Below are positions 22,814-34,545 of a stretch of 64,000 bases of DNA, in pieces (the stretch's first letter is position 1; the number at the start of each line of letters is the position of its first letter). Source of the stretch: Coix lacryma-jobi var. lacryma-jobi (Eukaryota > Streptophyta > Magnoliopsida > Poales > Poaceae). The position numbers were made by a program, and so were the translations under genes. The notes under the pieces are model-generated. The model did no database searches. It was given only the letters and a program-made list of their open reading frames with translations, and was not told the origin of the DNA. Location of the stretch: NCBI GenBank assembly GCA_009763385.1, contig CM019823.1:172824503-172888502 (forward strand), given 5' to 3'.

Positions 22814-25558
22814 TAGAAAGGCAGGAAGTGAGCATATGGCACAACACTGGGGTTAGTATACTGAGAAGGATACCAGTGCTGTGTCATAGGCCCAGAAAAA
22901 GTGTTAGAAGCAACACCAAACTGTCCTCGTCCCATGGGTAGATAGCGATCACCACCAAACTGAAAGGGTGGTCTGCTATGGAACGGAAAACCTCCAACTT
23001 CACGCTCATGTCCCATTTGAGCAAAGCGATCACCACCAAGCTGAAAAGGTGGTCCACTATGGGACTGTGCAGCAAAGCCTCTTACACCCGGCTCACGATT
23101 GTATTGAGGACGACCGGAACCACGACGGGCACGACCACCACTCCGTGGTCTAGCTGCCTGGGGCCTAGCTACCTGAGGGGGTGCACCTCCAGGCCTAGCG
23201 CCCAGCCTCTGATCTCCCCGACCTTGCACACCATGGAGAGGGTGGTGCCTGGCCTGGTTGTTCAGCTCCAACTCCTTCCTAGCGTCTCTCTTCCTCCGAA
23301 AGCAAAACTCAGCTAGGTGACCCTCACGGTGACAGTACTCGCACTCGAACCTCACCACTCTCTTGGGTTGTTAGTTCCTATGGTTGCGAGGGTTGTTCAC
23401 TCTGGTTGGTTGGTTGCCCTTCAGAAGGGGATCACTAGAGACGTCAGGAAGGGTGTCAAGTGTGTTCCTATGATGGTTAGGTTTGGGAACCCACACTTGC
23501 TTGCGAGGTGGAGCCTTGGGAGGTTCATCAAGGATCCCATCCTTGGTGATAGGCTTGGGAGGCTCAGGTGGGGTGATCTTGGTAAGCTTAGGGATAGCGG
23601 ATGGCTTCTCACTAGGGTTCACTCCACTAAACTCATCGATCTTGCCAAAACTACTAGCGCCCTTCCCACCTAAAGCAAAGCCTACTCCCGAGCAATCAGT
23701 TCCCCTCTTGAACTGACTGATCATCATGCCCAACTGCGGCTCATTGCATGACACCCAACTCAGGATGGACCGAAGGTATGTGTTTTCCTCCTCGGTTTGC
23801 ATCCTGTCATGGTGACAGTTGGTAATCTCAAGCTCCATCCCCACGCATCGCTCACATGGAGCGGACAAGGTGCTAACTGAGCTAGTCTTCAAGGCTTCAA
23901 CAAGCTTGGCATTAACTCCTGCCAACTCAGTTCGCAAGCTAGGACAAAGCTTGCACGCACCCAGCAAAGAAGGCCTCGCCTTCACTTCCTCCAGCTCCTT
24001 CTTCAGGGAGGGACACTCTTTGCAATCACCCACCAAGTCTAGCCTACTCTTCAGCTCATCATACACCTCAATCAAAGAGGCATACTTGGTTTGCAGGGTG
24101 GCAAAGTTTGTCATATGCATCGTGCACTCCTCACACTCCTCCTCATCGGTCACCTTCACATCGGACCTAGCGAACTCAAGCTCCTTAAGCGCATCATTCA
24201 TCTTACCCTTAAACTCATTGCGCTCACGGATAGCTCGCTTGAGTTGCTTGTCTTGACCGAGAACTATGTCGACAAGAGAATCGCGCTCACCAGTAAGACG
24301 ATCGACAAGAGAAGAGGTTGATACCTCGGAAGCATCGTCGTCGTCGGCGGCGGCGGCGGCGGCGTCCTTTGTCTGACACTTGTGGTCCTCTTCATCCAAG
24401 GCCATGGTGCAGAGGCCCTTGGAAGAGTGACCGAAGAAGCAGAGTCCGTTGAAGCGGTCTTCCATCTTGTGCTTGGACCCATCGTCGCTGGAGTCGCTGT
24501 CGGAGGTCTTCTCGCCGTCGCTGAAGGTGGCAAGGAAGGCACGCCGACCGGCGTCGAAAGCCTTCTCCATGTCCTCTCGGCGATAGCCGCCCTTCTTCTT
24601 CTTCCCGGCCTTGTTCTCCGGCTTGCCCTTGCGCCTGGAGTTGTGGTTCTTGTCGGGGAAGCTCTTGTCGCGTTTGGGGCAGCTCGCGACGAAGTGATCC
24701 GGATCTCCACACCCGTAGCAGCCCTCGCGTGCGCCACCACGCCGACGATTCAGGCGATTGTTGTGAAACCGCGAGAACCGGGTGATGACGAGGGCGAGCT
24801 CGTCATCTCCAAACGCCTCCAATTGCTCCTTCGTGACTGTAAGCAAAGAAGACAAAGAAAACAGAGGAGGTGAAGCGTCAGCAGAGAGAGGTCGATCCAC
24901 CCATGCCTGAGACCAAAGCCATGGTATGTGAAGATGGGTTCTTCAGCTTGGCCTGAGTCAGGTGATCGATCTCAATGGACTTGAGCTTGCTGAACAGCTC
25001 ATCCACGGTGAGGGTGTCGTAAGCAGGAGACTCAATGATGGTCGACACCTTCACCTCCCATACCCTCTGACCCAGGGCGTATAGCAACTTGAGAGCCCTC
25101 TCATGATCGTCATAGGGTAGGTTAGCCCGATTGGCACGCATCTTGTTCACGATCGTTTGGAAATGAGTGAACATAGCGTCAATCGTCTCTTCCTCCAACT
25201 GAACAAAGTTCTCGTACTCACGCTTGTACGTCTCGAAGAGTCTGGTCTTGACCTGAGCGGTCCCCTCGTGATAGCTCTGGAGCTTCACCCAGATCTCTCG
25301 TGTCGTCTCAAGCTCAGAGACACGCTCAAACTCAGGAATGGAGATGCTGGCCAAAAGAGCGTTACGAGCCTTTGAGTTGGCCTCGTGCTGGTCAATCTAG
25401 ACCTGACCCACACGAGCCGGAAGGACCTCGTACTCAGCATTCTCACATATTTCCCAAACGGAAGAACTGATGCTGTTGAGATAAGCACGCATCCGAATCT
25501 TCCAATAGGGATAGTTCGTTCCATCGAACCAAGGAGCCTTGCCGTTCCCTCGTTCCAT
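22810..25558 (-). pseudogene. Sirevirus gag, inactivated
   Basis: The start ATG is at 25558-25556 (MERGNGKAPWF, the usual copia gag opening with DGTNYPYWK). The UBN2/gag-polypeptide domain runs to about 24950. The first knuckle CYGCGDPDHFVASC lies near 24710. A long coiled coil (LVDRLTGERDSLVDI...) lies near 24320-24150 with Cys pairs spaced through it. The second knuckle CEYCHREGHLAEFC lies near 23345-23304. Lesions: TAG at 25397-25399, a frameshift near 24890, TAA at 23371-23373, and a frame change near 22810 before the protease. The long gag with two knuckles is typical of Sireviruses. The product would form the virus-like particle in the cytoplasm. Confidence 0.9.
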
Positions 25559-25601
25559 GTCGCCCTTAGGATCCGAAACCGATTAAGGTAGAGATGATCC
25601 T

Positions 25602-25619
25602 TAACCGACTTTGATACCA
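25602..25619 (-). other. Primer binding site of the Sirevirus (initiator tRNA-Met, imperfect)
   Basis: On the minus strand TGGTATCAAAGTCGG begins 2 nt after the LTR end. The plant tRNA-iMet complement is TGGTATCAGAGC, so there are two early mismatches, in line with the age of the copy. Confidence 0.8.
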
Positions 25620-25621
25620 AT

Positions 25622-27643
25622 TGAAGGACCGAATCGGCGACCAGAGGGGGGGTGAATGGAGCCTCAGATTTTTTCTCGAGAAATCGATGGCCCTTGTCCC
25701 AGAGAGTCATCCCAAAAGCAAGACAAGGACTCGGTAGTGTCCACGACCCTATATGTAGGGTGGATGCTTTCAAGAAGCACAGCGGAACACTACATGAACT
25801 CAAAAGAGCCTCGGAGGAAATCGAAAACTGCAGTGACCAATCCTAGGAGAAAAACCAAAAGAAGTAACAAACGGTGTCCAAAAATTGTGAAATTTGAACC
25901 ACAGGTACTAGACACACCCAGGAAGGTCTCCCAAAAATTGCAGCTCAAAACTCCAAAGATTAAAGACCGGACACGTCCGGGATTCACACCGGACACGTCT
26001 GGTATTCACTGCTCAGACCAGTTTTGGGAGAAAAATCAAAAACCCTATCAAACAGTGTCCACAAATTATGAAATTTTATCCAGAGCTAGTAGACATCCAA
26101 GGGAAGATCTCCACAAAATTTCAGCTCGAAATTCGAAATTTAAGTAGACCGGACACGTCCGGGCTCATACCGGACACGTCTGGTATTTGCGCTGAAGCTC
26201 CAGAAAATTCCAAATTCGAATCCAAAACTCAACCAAATGAACTCCGAAAAATCTGAAATTTTGCAGAGGTGTTCTCAACCAAGTTAGTGAGCTATCTATA
26301 AAAGATTATGGCTCAAACCTAACTATGGATTGCAGAATCAAAGAAAATCGAAGAAGATCGGCCAAGGGAGAAAGAACTCGATCCAAACTCGAAAACTGAC
26401 CGATCTGCTAGCTCCTGAGGTTAGGGATGAATTCCTTGGGTGAAAAGAGGCACCTCACGATCTAGAACAAGTTGGTTCAAACGGAATCAAAAACCACCTC
26501 TCAGAGAGGGAGAACGAGGCAAATCTCCGGAAGGGGAAAAACAAAAACGCGAAGAACACAAAACGCGAATCGATTCAATTCCAGCCGAAACTCCTCCACA
26601 CGAGGAGAAAACGAGATTACGGTCTCGTTTCCTCAAAAGATCCAAATACACATAGGTATGATTCCCGTCTCTGCGGATCACAGGCAGGGAGGTATGATTA
26701 GAACCTAAGCGGGGGCTAGAGAGAGAGAGCTCAGGAACAAATGACTACCAGGATGAAGGGAGAGGAGGGGTGCCTCTCTTATTTATAGCCTAATACAATA
26801 ATCCCCTTTCTACCCCTAGATACAAGAGCGAAGCGGCCAACCCTAGGGGTATCCTGGTCCAACTCTGCTGATTGCCGATCCGGCGGCCACGCGCCTTCCT
26901 CACTCTTAGCTTCGCCTCAACTCAAGCCTCAGGATGCCACCACGTGCCGCCCTGTCGACCGCCGCACCTTCCTTGTGGATAGCTTCGCCGCCGCGCCGGC
27001 CTCTCCACGCCGCCATGCGTCGACCGTCCTTTTAGCGGACCTTCCTCCGGTTTTGATTCCAAAACCGGGAAACCTGGACCTCCCCCGGTTTTGAGGCCAA
27101 AACCGGGAAACCTGTCCTCTGGCTGAGTTTTGTGGCCCAAACTCAGAAACCTGCGCGCCCAGGTTTTGAGGCCCAAACCTGGAAACCGCCCATGCCAAGT
27201 TTTGAGGGCCAAACTCGGAAACCGGCCACCCCGAGTTTTGAGGCCCAAACTCGGAAACCGTCGAGGGTAGCTTTTCGAGGCTCAGCTACCGAACCCGTGC
27301 CGTAGGCGGGATGTGGTTCGCACAACCCGAGTTCCAGCACCGATGCCGGAGCATGTCCAGCCTCCACGCCGGGCACAGTGCATTCGCCATCCTTCTCGGC
27401 CTCCCGCCATGTGTCACGACGCCATCACCTTCCTCCCGACTCGGCCGATGCACCGCACATCCCCATGTGCTCTTGCTTGCCGATGCCATGTGCCAGCTAC
27501 CACAGCTGGTCCTCAGGTCTCCCGGTCCATCAGTCCAAGCCTCACGTCCGCCCTTCACCGCTCCCGGTCCATCGGCACCACACGTCTCTACTTGACCTTC
27601 ACCTCACCTTCGACCACTGTCTCCGAGCTCTGCACCTGCACAC
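25622..27643 (-). repeat. 5' LTR of the Sirevirus, larger part
   Basis: This matches 15735-17750 of the other LTR and stops at the E2 insertion. The remainder is at 36341-36435. It contains palindromic accggacacgtccggg motifs at about 25965-26010 and 26145-26190, and the well preserved hairpin array 27047-27290. Confidence 0.92.
27047..27290 (-). repeat. Seven-unit hairpin array, 36-bp period, in Sirevirus 5' LTR
   Basis: Units start at 27047, 27084, 27123, 27159, 27195, 27231 and 27266. Arms: CCGGTTTT/AAAACCGG; CCCGGTTTT/AAAACCGGG; CTGAGTTT/AAACTCAG; CCAGGTTT/AAACCTGG; CCAAGTTT/AAACTCGG (one mismatch); CCGAGTTT/AAACTCGG; GGTAGCT/AGCTACC. The loop is mostly TGAGGCCC (GGGCCTCA in element sense). 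Arms differ between units but stay paired, which is covariation. The spacer between hairpins is about 12 bp. Confidence 0.92.
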
Positions 27644-27920
27644 TGTTGACACTGGTTAACTATCATAATTAAGAGATAAATAAATATGAAAAGGGCAAGA
27701 ATGTGATCACCAACAAAGATTTAGGGTTACAACTGACAATATTCCATGAGTTTTGGTGAGTTATGATTCTGCAGGGACTAAACCAGGAAATTAGTACCAA
27801 TAGCTTCCCATAGAAGGAAACCGTCGGGAGATAACGCAACCGCCACGTCGGGATACTTCTAGAAGACTCCAGAGGACGTAAGAAGACACCACAACGAAGG
27901 GCACCACAGGAGGCTTACCT

Positions 27921-27940
27921 GTGGGACCGGCCGGTCCCAC
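27921..27940. repeat. 20-bp perfect palindrome in E2 U3
   Basis: gtgggaccggccggtcccac reads the same on both strands. The 3' LTR copy (34822-34841) has one change in the centre, and E1 has a near-copy at about 1199-1218. It lies about 140-155 bp upstream of the TATA box, where enhancer or silencing sites would be expected. Confidence 0.85.
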
Positions 27941-28075
27941 AGGGCCCATCGGTCGGTCGGCCACGGAGGCCCCGCGCTTTCGTCTTCTGCAAGCTACTTC
28001 CACCGCCTTTGAGGATCAATCTCAGCCCTACGTGAAGTCGGTTTGATCTAACGGTCGCGGATCATCGCCCAGGGC

Positions 28076-28083
28076 TATATAAA
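28076..28083 (+). promoter_or_regulatory. TATA box of E2 5' LTR
   Basis: TATATAAA lies in the context agggcTATATAAAcag and is shared with E1 and the 3' LTR. It is the presumed promoter for gag-protease RNA. Confidence 0.8.
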
Positions 28084-29447
28084 CAGACCCCTGACCCCCC
28101 CTCTCCAGGCAATAGGTTTTCAGGCAATTCATTCATCAGGGTTAGACCAACCAGAAGGAGATCCATCGGAAGCTTTAGGACTACATCCACCTAGATTAGT
28201 AGATAGAATAGGATTAGAGGAGGCAAGCTTCGCTTGGATTCCTGATCTAGTCACGAGAAGGCTCGGTAAACCCAAGATCTTCTCTCTTGTATTAACATTA
28301 TGGATCTATTTCATAATTGCTCTGCTAGTTCATCATTATTCTTCATTGTTTATGTTCTAGTTCATCGTCTAGTTCATGTTCATCGTCTAGTTCATCATCT
28401 AGTTCATAATCTTGTTCTAGTTCATGTTCTAGTTCGTACTTTAGTTCTTATCGATGATCTAATTCACCTTATTGTTCATTATTGTGTTCTAGATAGCAAT
28501 ACAATTGATATGATTAAGACATTAATGATTATATTCTTAGTTATAATGCTTATAGTCTGCTTTGATTATATATTTGGCATAGATAGTTCATCTTTATGTT
28601 TATACTCATGTTCGTATAGCGCTCATCTTAAAGTACAACGGGTGGGTGATGAATGCTGTGTAGGCATGGTGCCTATACATTATTTATCTGCGAATACGTC
28701 CTATGTTCCGGATAGAGTGGTAGATCGCGGGTGTGACAGACCTGTTGAGTCCTCTGTATTCCACCTCCCGAATATAGTGTTCAGTATGGCTCAGTTAACT
28801 CATGGTTTAAGGGTTACTATGTTTAACACCTTAGCTATGGAGTTGCCTCTTGATTATAAATATGATGTGACCTAGCCAATGATTGCTAAATATAATTGCA
28901 CTAATCAATGTATGCTATGACTTGTAATTAGAATAACTTAGGAATATTCCTTATTAATACCTGTTCTAATCATCATCTTGCTAGGCAGTATTGTTCTAAG
29001 TTTATCCTTGATTGATCTGATCTCTGTTATCCTTTATCAATTATTTACTATATCATTTACTCTGTACCTGATTCCTGTTCATAGTAGTTAGTGTGTTATC
29101 AGTCTTACTATAAGTGTGTGCCATGTTAAATGCTCTTAAGTTCTTTCAATACTATCATACTTGAATTGATTAGTCTCTAGGCTAAAATATAAATAACGAT
29201 ACCTGAGACTAGCTTGGGTGAAATGCTCTACAACGGGTATGTTTATCTGTGCGCTTGCGGGTAAATATCTATTTCTTTAATCCAGTGCCCTGATATAATT
29301 ACATTGCTAGCTTCATGTTGGGGATGACAACTTGACGTTAAGTGAAGTTAGTAGTGTCCCGTACACTCTTTTGTGCTTTCACTAGTTTATTATTTTATGT
29401 GACTCATTCTTAGAGTGAATCCATTAAGGAGTGTCAACAAGCATTTC

Positions 29448-29465
29448 TGGCGCCGTTGCCGGGGA
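29448..29465 (+). other. Primer binding site, tRNA-Asp, of E2
   Basis: The same 18 nt as in E1, TGGCGCCGTTGCCGGGGA, 8 nt after the LTR. Confidence 0.92.
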
Positions 29466-29668
29466 TCACATCAATTCAATTAGGGATGATACCTAGGGTT
29501 TTTCAATATAATCTTTATGAACACTGATAGGACATTGCATTAGCAGCATTTAAATCGGTAGCTAGAACATATCATTTTACTTACACACATGTGATAATGC
29601 ACTAATTATTTACTTTTACAGACTTACCCTGGCTTTGTTTATCTTTATTATCTTATGCAGGGTGATGT

Positions 29669-31315
29669 ATGACTGGTTTCCAACTTCCAAACAACTACAC
29701 TGAGGATCTCGAAGCTTTACTAAGGAAAACTAGACGCAAACTCAAGAGACCCTCAGCACCACTACCAGAAGTTAGCCAGATAAGAAGAAGCTTAACACCA
29801 GTGTTGGACACCATGGCCGACAAGACACTCCGCGAGTTCTCTGCACCAACCACTGCCAACATCAGGACTGGACCAATAGTCAATGTAGGGGACAACGGAT
29901 TTGAACTCAAGCCAGCTTTGATCAACATGGTGCAAGCTAATCAATTTTGCGGAAAGGCACATGAAGACGCAAGCGCTCATCTCCAACACTTTCTGGAGAT
30001 TTGCAGCACTTTCACCATCAGAGGAGTCGAGAGGGACGCCATTTTACTTCGCTTGTTCCCATTCTCACTCTTGGGAAAAGCAAAACAATGGTTCTACGCA
30101 AACAAAGACAAAAACACCTCATGGGCGATCTGTTCAACTGCCTTCCTAGCAAAGTTCTTTCCAGTGGGCAAGACGAATGCCCTCTGTGCCAAGATTTCAA
30201 CTTTCCAGCAACAACATGAAGAATCAATCCCACAAGCTTGGGAACGCTTTCAAGACTACATATCAGAATGCCCTCACCATGGGATGGAGAATTGGCTACT
30301 CATGCAGACCTTCTACCACGGGCTCACTTTAAGTACCCGTGAAAATGTAGATGTCGCTGCTGAAGGATCATTCTTATCACTCACAATTAGCAATGCAACT
30401 ACACTCATAGAGAAGATGGCCTCGAACCAAGGATGGAATGAGGAACGCTCTCAGCCACGCAAGAGGGGAGGAATACATCAACTAAAGGAAGTAGACATGT
30501 TGTCTGCTAAACTTGACCTACTTATGAAGAAGTTCGATGAACACACTCCCAAGAGAGAAGACGTCAAGCAAATCTACGAATCTCGCATGACATGTGAAGA
30601 GTGTGAAGGCACTGGTCATTCAAGGAGCAACTGTCCTGAGATTCAAGAGGATGCAAGTTACATCAACAACAACACCAACTATCGTCCTCAACAAGCTCAA
30701 GGATGGAACCAGCAATCAAGGCCTAATTACTCAGGTAACTACTCAGGTAACTACCAAGGTAATACTTTTAATCAACCACCTTTGAGAGAGATGATATCTA
30801 ATCAAAATAAAATTATTGATAATATGTCTAAGAAGATAGCTTCCAATGATAAACTACTTGAAAATATTAATACTAGAATGGATAGCTTTACTTCTGCCAT
30901 AAAGAATCAACATAGCTTTAATAAAATGATAGAATCTCAGTTATCTCAGTTAGCAGCTTCAGTCCCTATGACTGAAAATGGTAAGATTCCAGGAAGTCCA
31001 AAAGAACTAGAAACTGCAAATCTTGTAGACATCTTTGATGCAGGACACCTCATACCTAGACCTTCGAGGGAATGGATGGATGACTCCATTGCCCCAAAGA
31101 AAGGAGATCCAGGAAGACCTGTGATTCCAATTCATATTGGACCTCACAGTTTTGAAGAAGCAGTTTGTGACCTTGGAGCAAGCGTCAACATTATGCCAAA
31201 GGTAATATATGAACAAATACATGGTGCACCTCTATTATATACAACCATGTGTTTGCAGCTCGCAGATCAGACACTGTGCTACCCATTGGGAATTTTAGAA
31301 GACATCTGTGTATGA
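29669..31315 (+). CDS. E2 Gag with first protease repeat (N-terminal half)
   Basis: The 548-codon ORF starts at ATG 29669 (MTGFQLPN), about 230 nt after the LTR. The retrotransposon gag domain lies at residues about 85-240 (FELKPALINMVQANQF; AWERFQDYISECPHHGMENW). A knuckle CEECEGTGHSRSNC lies near residues 310-325. A Gln/Asn-rich spacer follows, and then the first aspartic protease repeat with CDLGASVNIMP near residue 500. The TGA at 31313-31315 interrupts that protease; a CGA is likely ancestral. The rest of the domain continues past a frameshift at about 31370 in the next ORF. Sequence and tRNA-Asp priming point to the Athila clade. Gag itself looks intact and could still form particles. 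Confidence 0.9.
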   Translation: MTGFQLPNNYTEDLEALLRKTRRKLKRPSAPLPEVSQIRRSLTPVLDTMADKTLREFSAPTTANIRTGPIVNVGDNGFELKPALINMVQANQFCGKAHEDASAHLQHFLEICSTFTIRGVERDAILLRLFPFSLLGKAKQWFYANKDKNTSWAICSTAFLAKFFPVGKTNALCAKISTFQQQHEESIPQAWERFQDYISECPHHGMENWLLMQTFYHGLTLSTRENVDVAAEGSFLSLTISNATTLIEKMASNQGWNEERSQPRKRGGIHQLKEVDMLSAKLDLLMKKFDEHTPKREDVKQIYESRMTCEECEGTGHSRSNCPEIQEDASYINNNTNYRPQQAQGWNQQSRPNYSGNYSGNYQGNTFNQPPLREMISNQNKIIDNMSKKIASNDKLLENINTRMDSFTSAIKNQHSFNKMIESQLSQLAASVPMTENGKIPGSPKELETANLVDIFDAGHLIPRPSREWMDDSIAPKKGDPGRPVIPIHIGPHSFEEAVCDLGASVNIMPKVIYEQIHGAPLLYTTMCLQLADQTLCYPLGILEDICV

Positions 31316-31359
31316 GTGGGACGCTCATATGTGTGTGCAGACTTTATGATCGTTGAAAC

Positions 31360-32349
31360 ATGTGGAGACAAAGAGCACCCATCATTCTTGGACGCCCGTT
31401 CCTAAGCTCAACCAAAGCCATCATCTACACGGACAGCGCGAAGATCTGTTTCACAATCACAGGCAACAAAGAGAGATTCAGCTTCAAGAGCCGTACACTC
31501 ACTACTAAAGTCCACCCTCAGATGCCCTACGAAGATATAAACATCATATCATCAAAGAAGAAGAACAGAAACAGAAGAAGGAAGAACAAGGCTACACAAC
31601 CACATCAAGACACAGTGTGGATGGTCAACTCTGTCCAAACAGAATACGACCATCTTCTTGCATCACCATTCCTCGCTAAGAGAGATGACCCAGGCGTACC
31701 CACTATCGATTGCAAGATCGAAGGAAGTACATTCCACAAGACGTTCTGCGACTTCGGCTCAAGTGTCAATATAATGTCTAAGGTAACATATGAACACTTA
31801 TATAAAAATAGACCTATATATTCGACATATGTGCAGCTGCAGATGGCGTACCAAACTTATCGATTTCCGGAGGGAGTAGTAAAGGACGTGATGATCCAAA
31901 TTAAAGACCACTATGTTCCCACCGACTTCTTAGTACTAGACATGGGAAAAGAAGATGACATTCACATCATCCTAGGAAGATCCTTCCTCAACACCACTGG
32001 CGCCATCATCTACATGAGATCTGGAGAGATCCACTTCCAGTTCTTCAGAAAAAAGGTACGCTGTTACTTCAATAGTTATGCCACTAATGTACAGGGAAAG
32101 AAAAATCACTCAAGGAGGAGACGCCGTACATCCCAACACAACAAGAATTGACAATTGAAGGATGGATGGGCTGACTATGAAGGAGAAGTCACCAGAAGTC
32201 AAGATATCCCATTGGAGGAAACGAAGGACGAAGAAGTAAAGGAGACAAGATCACCAGTCAAGCAAGTATGGAGAAAGAAAGAAAGTTCTACTGACGTGCA
32301 ATCATCAAGGTCCTCCTCATTATCTGCTGATGCACCCAAGGAAGAATAA
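31360..32349 (+). pseudogene. E2 end of first protease repeat plus a second protease repeat
   Basis: The first part (APIILGRPFLSSTKAIIY, about 31375-31430) completes protease repeat 1 in another frame. Then from about 31650 to 32100 a second full repeat follows: CDFGSSVNIMSK with the Asp-x-Gly site near 31745-31780, then LVLDMGKEDDIHIILGRSFLN near 31935-31990. Both repeats are followed by basic tails (KKKNRNRRRKNK; SRRRRR). A single TGA (32149-32151) separates a further Glu/Ser-rich tail to 32347 in the same frame. A tandem duplication explains the arrangement. Whether either domain is an active protease cannot be told; it could act as one pseudodimer. Confidence 0.8.
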
Positions 32350-34545
32350 AAGAGCATACAAGGAGTCTTGTTCGATAGACTATAAACGTCGAATCCTCGC
32401 CGGAAGGTAACTCGGTAGTTATCCATAAATCATTAGCATTAAATTTATCACTGCATACTTAGATAAAGCATGATCATTTTCTATTAGCATCATATTTACT
32501 TCTTAAGCAATTATATTTGCATCAGAAAACAAGAAAACTCTAAGCCCCATGAGAGTAGTACACTTTCCGTGGAGGCATAAAAAAATAAATAGATATATAT
32601 ATTTGCATATTTACTTCTGCATTGCATCCTGTTGCATTTTCCCTTGTATCGTAAAATTAAAAATTGAGAAAGAGATCTTACTGAAATTCTAGACATCTAA
32701 GGCTTGAGTGGCCAACCACTAATACTTAATCTGTTCCACAAGTTTTGCTGTCTATTTGAGTTTCACAGGATTTGAAAGACCAAGAGAAGCTGACGAACAA
32801 GTGAATGCTCCATCAACATCAACAAAGCCCTACTAGAGGAAGAACACGTTCACTGCCAGTCTGTTACATTACAAAGTGACTACGTCAACATTCAGCTTGG
32901 GGAAAGGCACCCTCATGTATCCACGTAAGCATCTTTATCCGCTTTTTATTCTATAAATAAATTCAAAAACACCAAAAGAAATATGTGAGCACATGAAGAC
33001 TCACCCCTAAAAAAGAGAAGAAAAAGACAAAAATGTGTGGGCACATGAAGGCTCACCATTAAACCTAAAAAGAAATATTGTAGAACACTGCTGAACTCTG
33101 CTTAGTGGAAAGAAAGAACATAGATAATCTTAAAGCTTTAAGACAGCCAGACAAATGGAGGAATATTTATCACTAACGCTTAATCAAGTTCCACTAGTTG
33201 TGTTGTCTATCTTTGAGTTTAGCAGGAAGAGAAGAAGAGAAGGACTCAAGAAACCATTATCGGTCTACTCGATTTCTGGAGAAAAAGAATAAGTCAAGAT
33301 CCAGCTTGGAGGAGAGCACCCTCAGTTATCACGATAAGTATCGTACCACGACTATTTTTACTATTAGTTCAATCTAGTTAGCTCAGGTCAATAAATATAT
33401 AGAAATTCCTAAAAAGATAAATAACTATTACAAAACCAAATAAAGATATTATAATAAATGTCTAGGTGGATAAAAACCTAATTTTGCTCATATTAAATGA
33501 TGAACAATTGCTCTGCCTTTTCTTTTTAAGTACTTAGTGTTTAAACCTGAATTTTCTTGAGTTTTAAACAAAGTTGTTCTGAATAAAACTCTGAACCTAA
33601 AACCTGTGGATGGCAAATGCTTGATCTAAAATCTAGATAATTGTGAGATATGACATAAAAAGGTTTGAGCTGCTGTTTATCTAATTTCTAGAGATACTAG
33701 AGTTCTGGAGATTTACATTTTGAAAAGATTAAAAACACATGATGAGATCTTGTATGACATAACATGAATTCCTACCCAGAGCCATTAATATGATTTTAAG
33801 ATAAGGCTACTTGCTTTGTTCTAAGTTTTTAGTTATGGTTGAGAAATTTATCATGCTCTAGAGATCAAGAATGTTTTATTAAAAGATTCACTCTTCCGAA
33901 GTAGTATTGTGTCAGAGGCATGGGCTATGCAAAAGTATAAAAGGAGGAAATAAAAAGGGACAAGTGTCCGACTACCTCAAAGAAAAAAAAGAGAAGAGAG
34001 TTATGATAAAAGTATGAGAAAAAGAATGATAGCCCATGGTCCCTCTAATTACAATATGCCAGCAAGAGATGACAAATTTCAAATGTTCTAAAGTCTTGAT
34101 CTATGAGTATGACATCTTTCTTCCTAAACTTTGAACTTTGACTTAGTAAGATATGCTTTTCACTTCTTAAAAGCTCCAGATATATATATCCATGGAAGGA
34201 AGGAAAATTGCATCAGTGAGGAATCATAAAATATAAAAGAGCGATTTGAGAGTGTCATACAAAGGAATCTCTGATTTTTATTTGAAAATATATAAAAACT
34301 CCAGAATGAAGGTTGATCAAAGAGTTAGAGATACAGTGCTTAACTTGATTGTTCTGTCTCTCAAATTGTTTAAAGATCCAGGTGAAGGCAAAAGCTCCAT
34401 AGTTAAAGGTAATATGAGAAAGTCAGAATAATTAACTGTAAACCAAGGAAGATTTTTATTTTAACATATGTGGAGGCATAGTAGCAGTTCCAGATTCATC
34501 ATAAATGTTTGCTAAGGGACTAGCAAAAGGTAAACTTGGGGCAAT
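32350..34545 (+). other. E2 noncoding region in place of RT and integrase
   Basis: This AT-rich stretch has no substantial ORF. It contains a diverged duplication of about 200 bp, 32728-32950 and 33176-33370. Both copies begin acttaatc...gttccac(a/t)agtt and end with an cagcttgg...agcaccctca block. Between them a smaller repeat, gcacatgaaggctcacc-type, lies at about 32990 and 33043. The RT, RNase H and integrase expected in an autonomous Athila are absent. Confidence 0.8.
34533..34545 (+). other. Polypurine-type tract of E2
   Basis: aacttggggcaat directly precedes the 3' LTR start TGTTGAC. It is short and not purely purine, but in the right place. Confidence 0.6.

Larger units (their letters stand above)
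27644..29439 (+). repeat. 5' LTR of E2
   Basis: Contents: a 20-bp perfect palindrome at 27921-27940; a TATA box at 28076-28083; a low-complexity run of ctagttcat-type repeats at about 28320-28450; and a hairpin with arms TAGGCA/TGCCTA and loop TGG at 28661-28675. The 191-codon frame over 28300-28875 comes from the repeats and is not a gene. Confidence 0.95.

Noticed and set aside
28300..28875. 191-codon frame, repeated at 35201-35776
   Set aside because: It lies inside both E2 LTRs and is made from a run of ctagttcat-type repeats, giving Val/His/Leu-rich text with no known fold. Its repetition only reflects the LTR pair.
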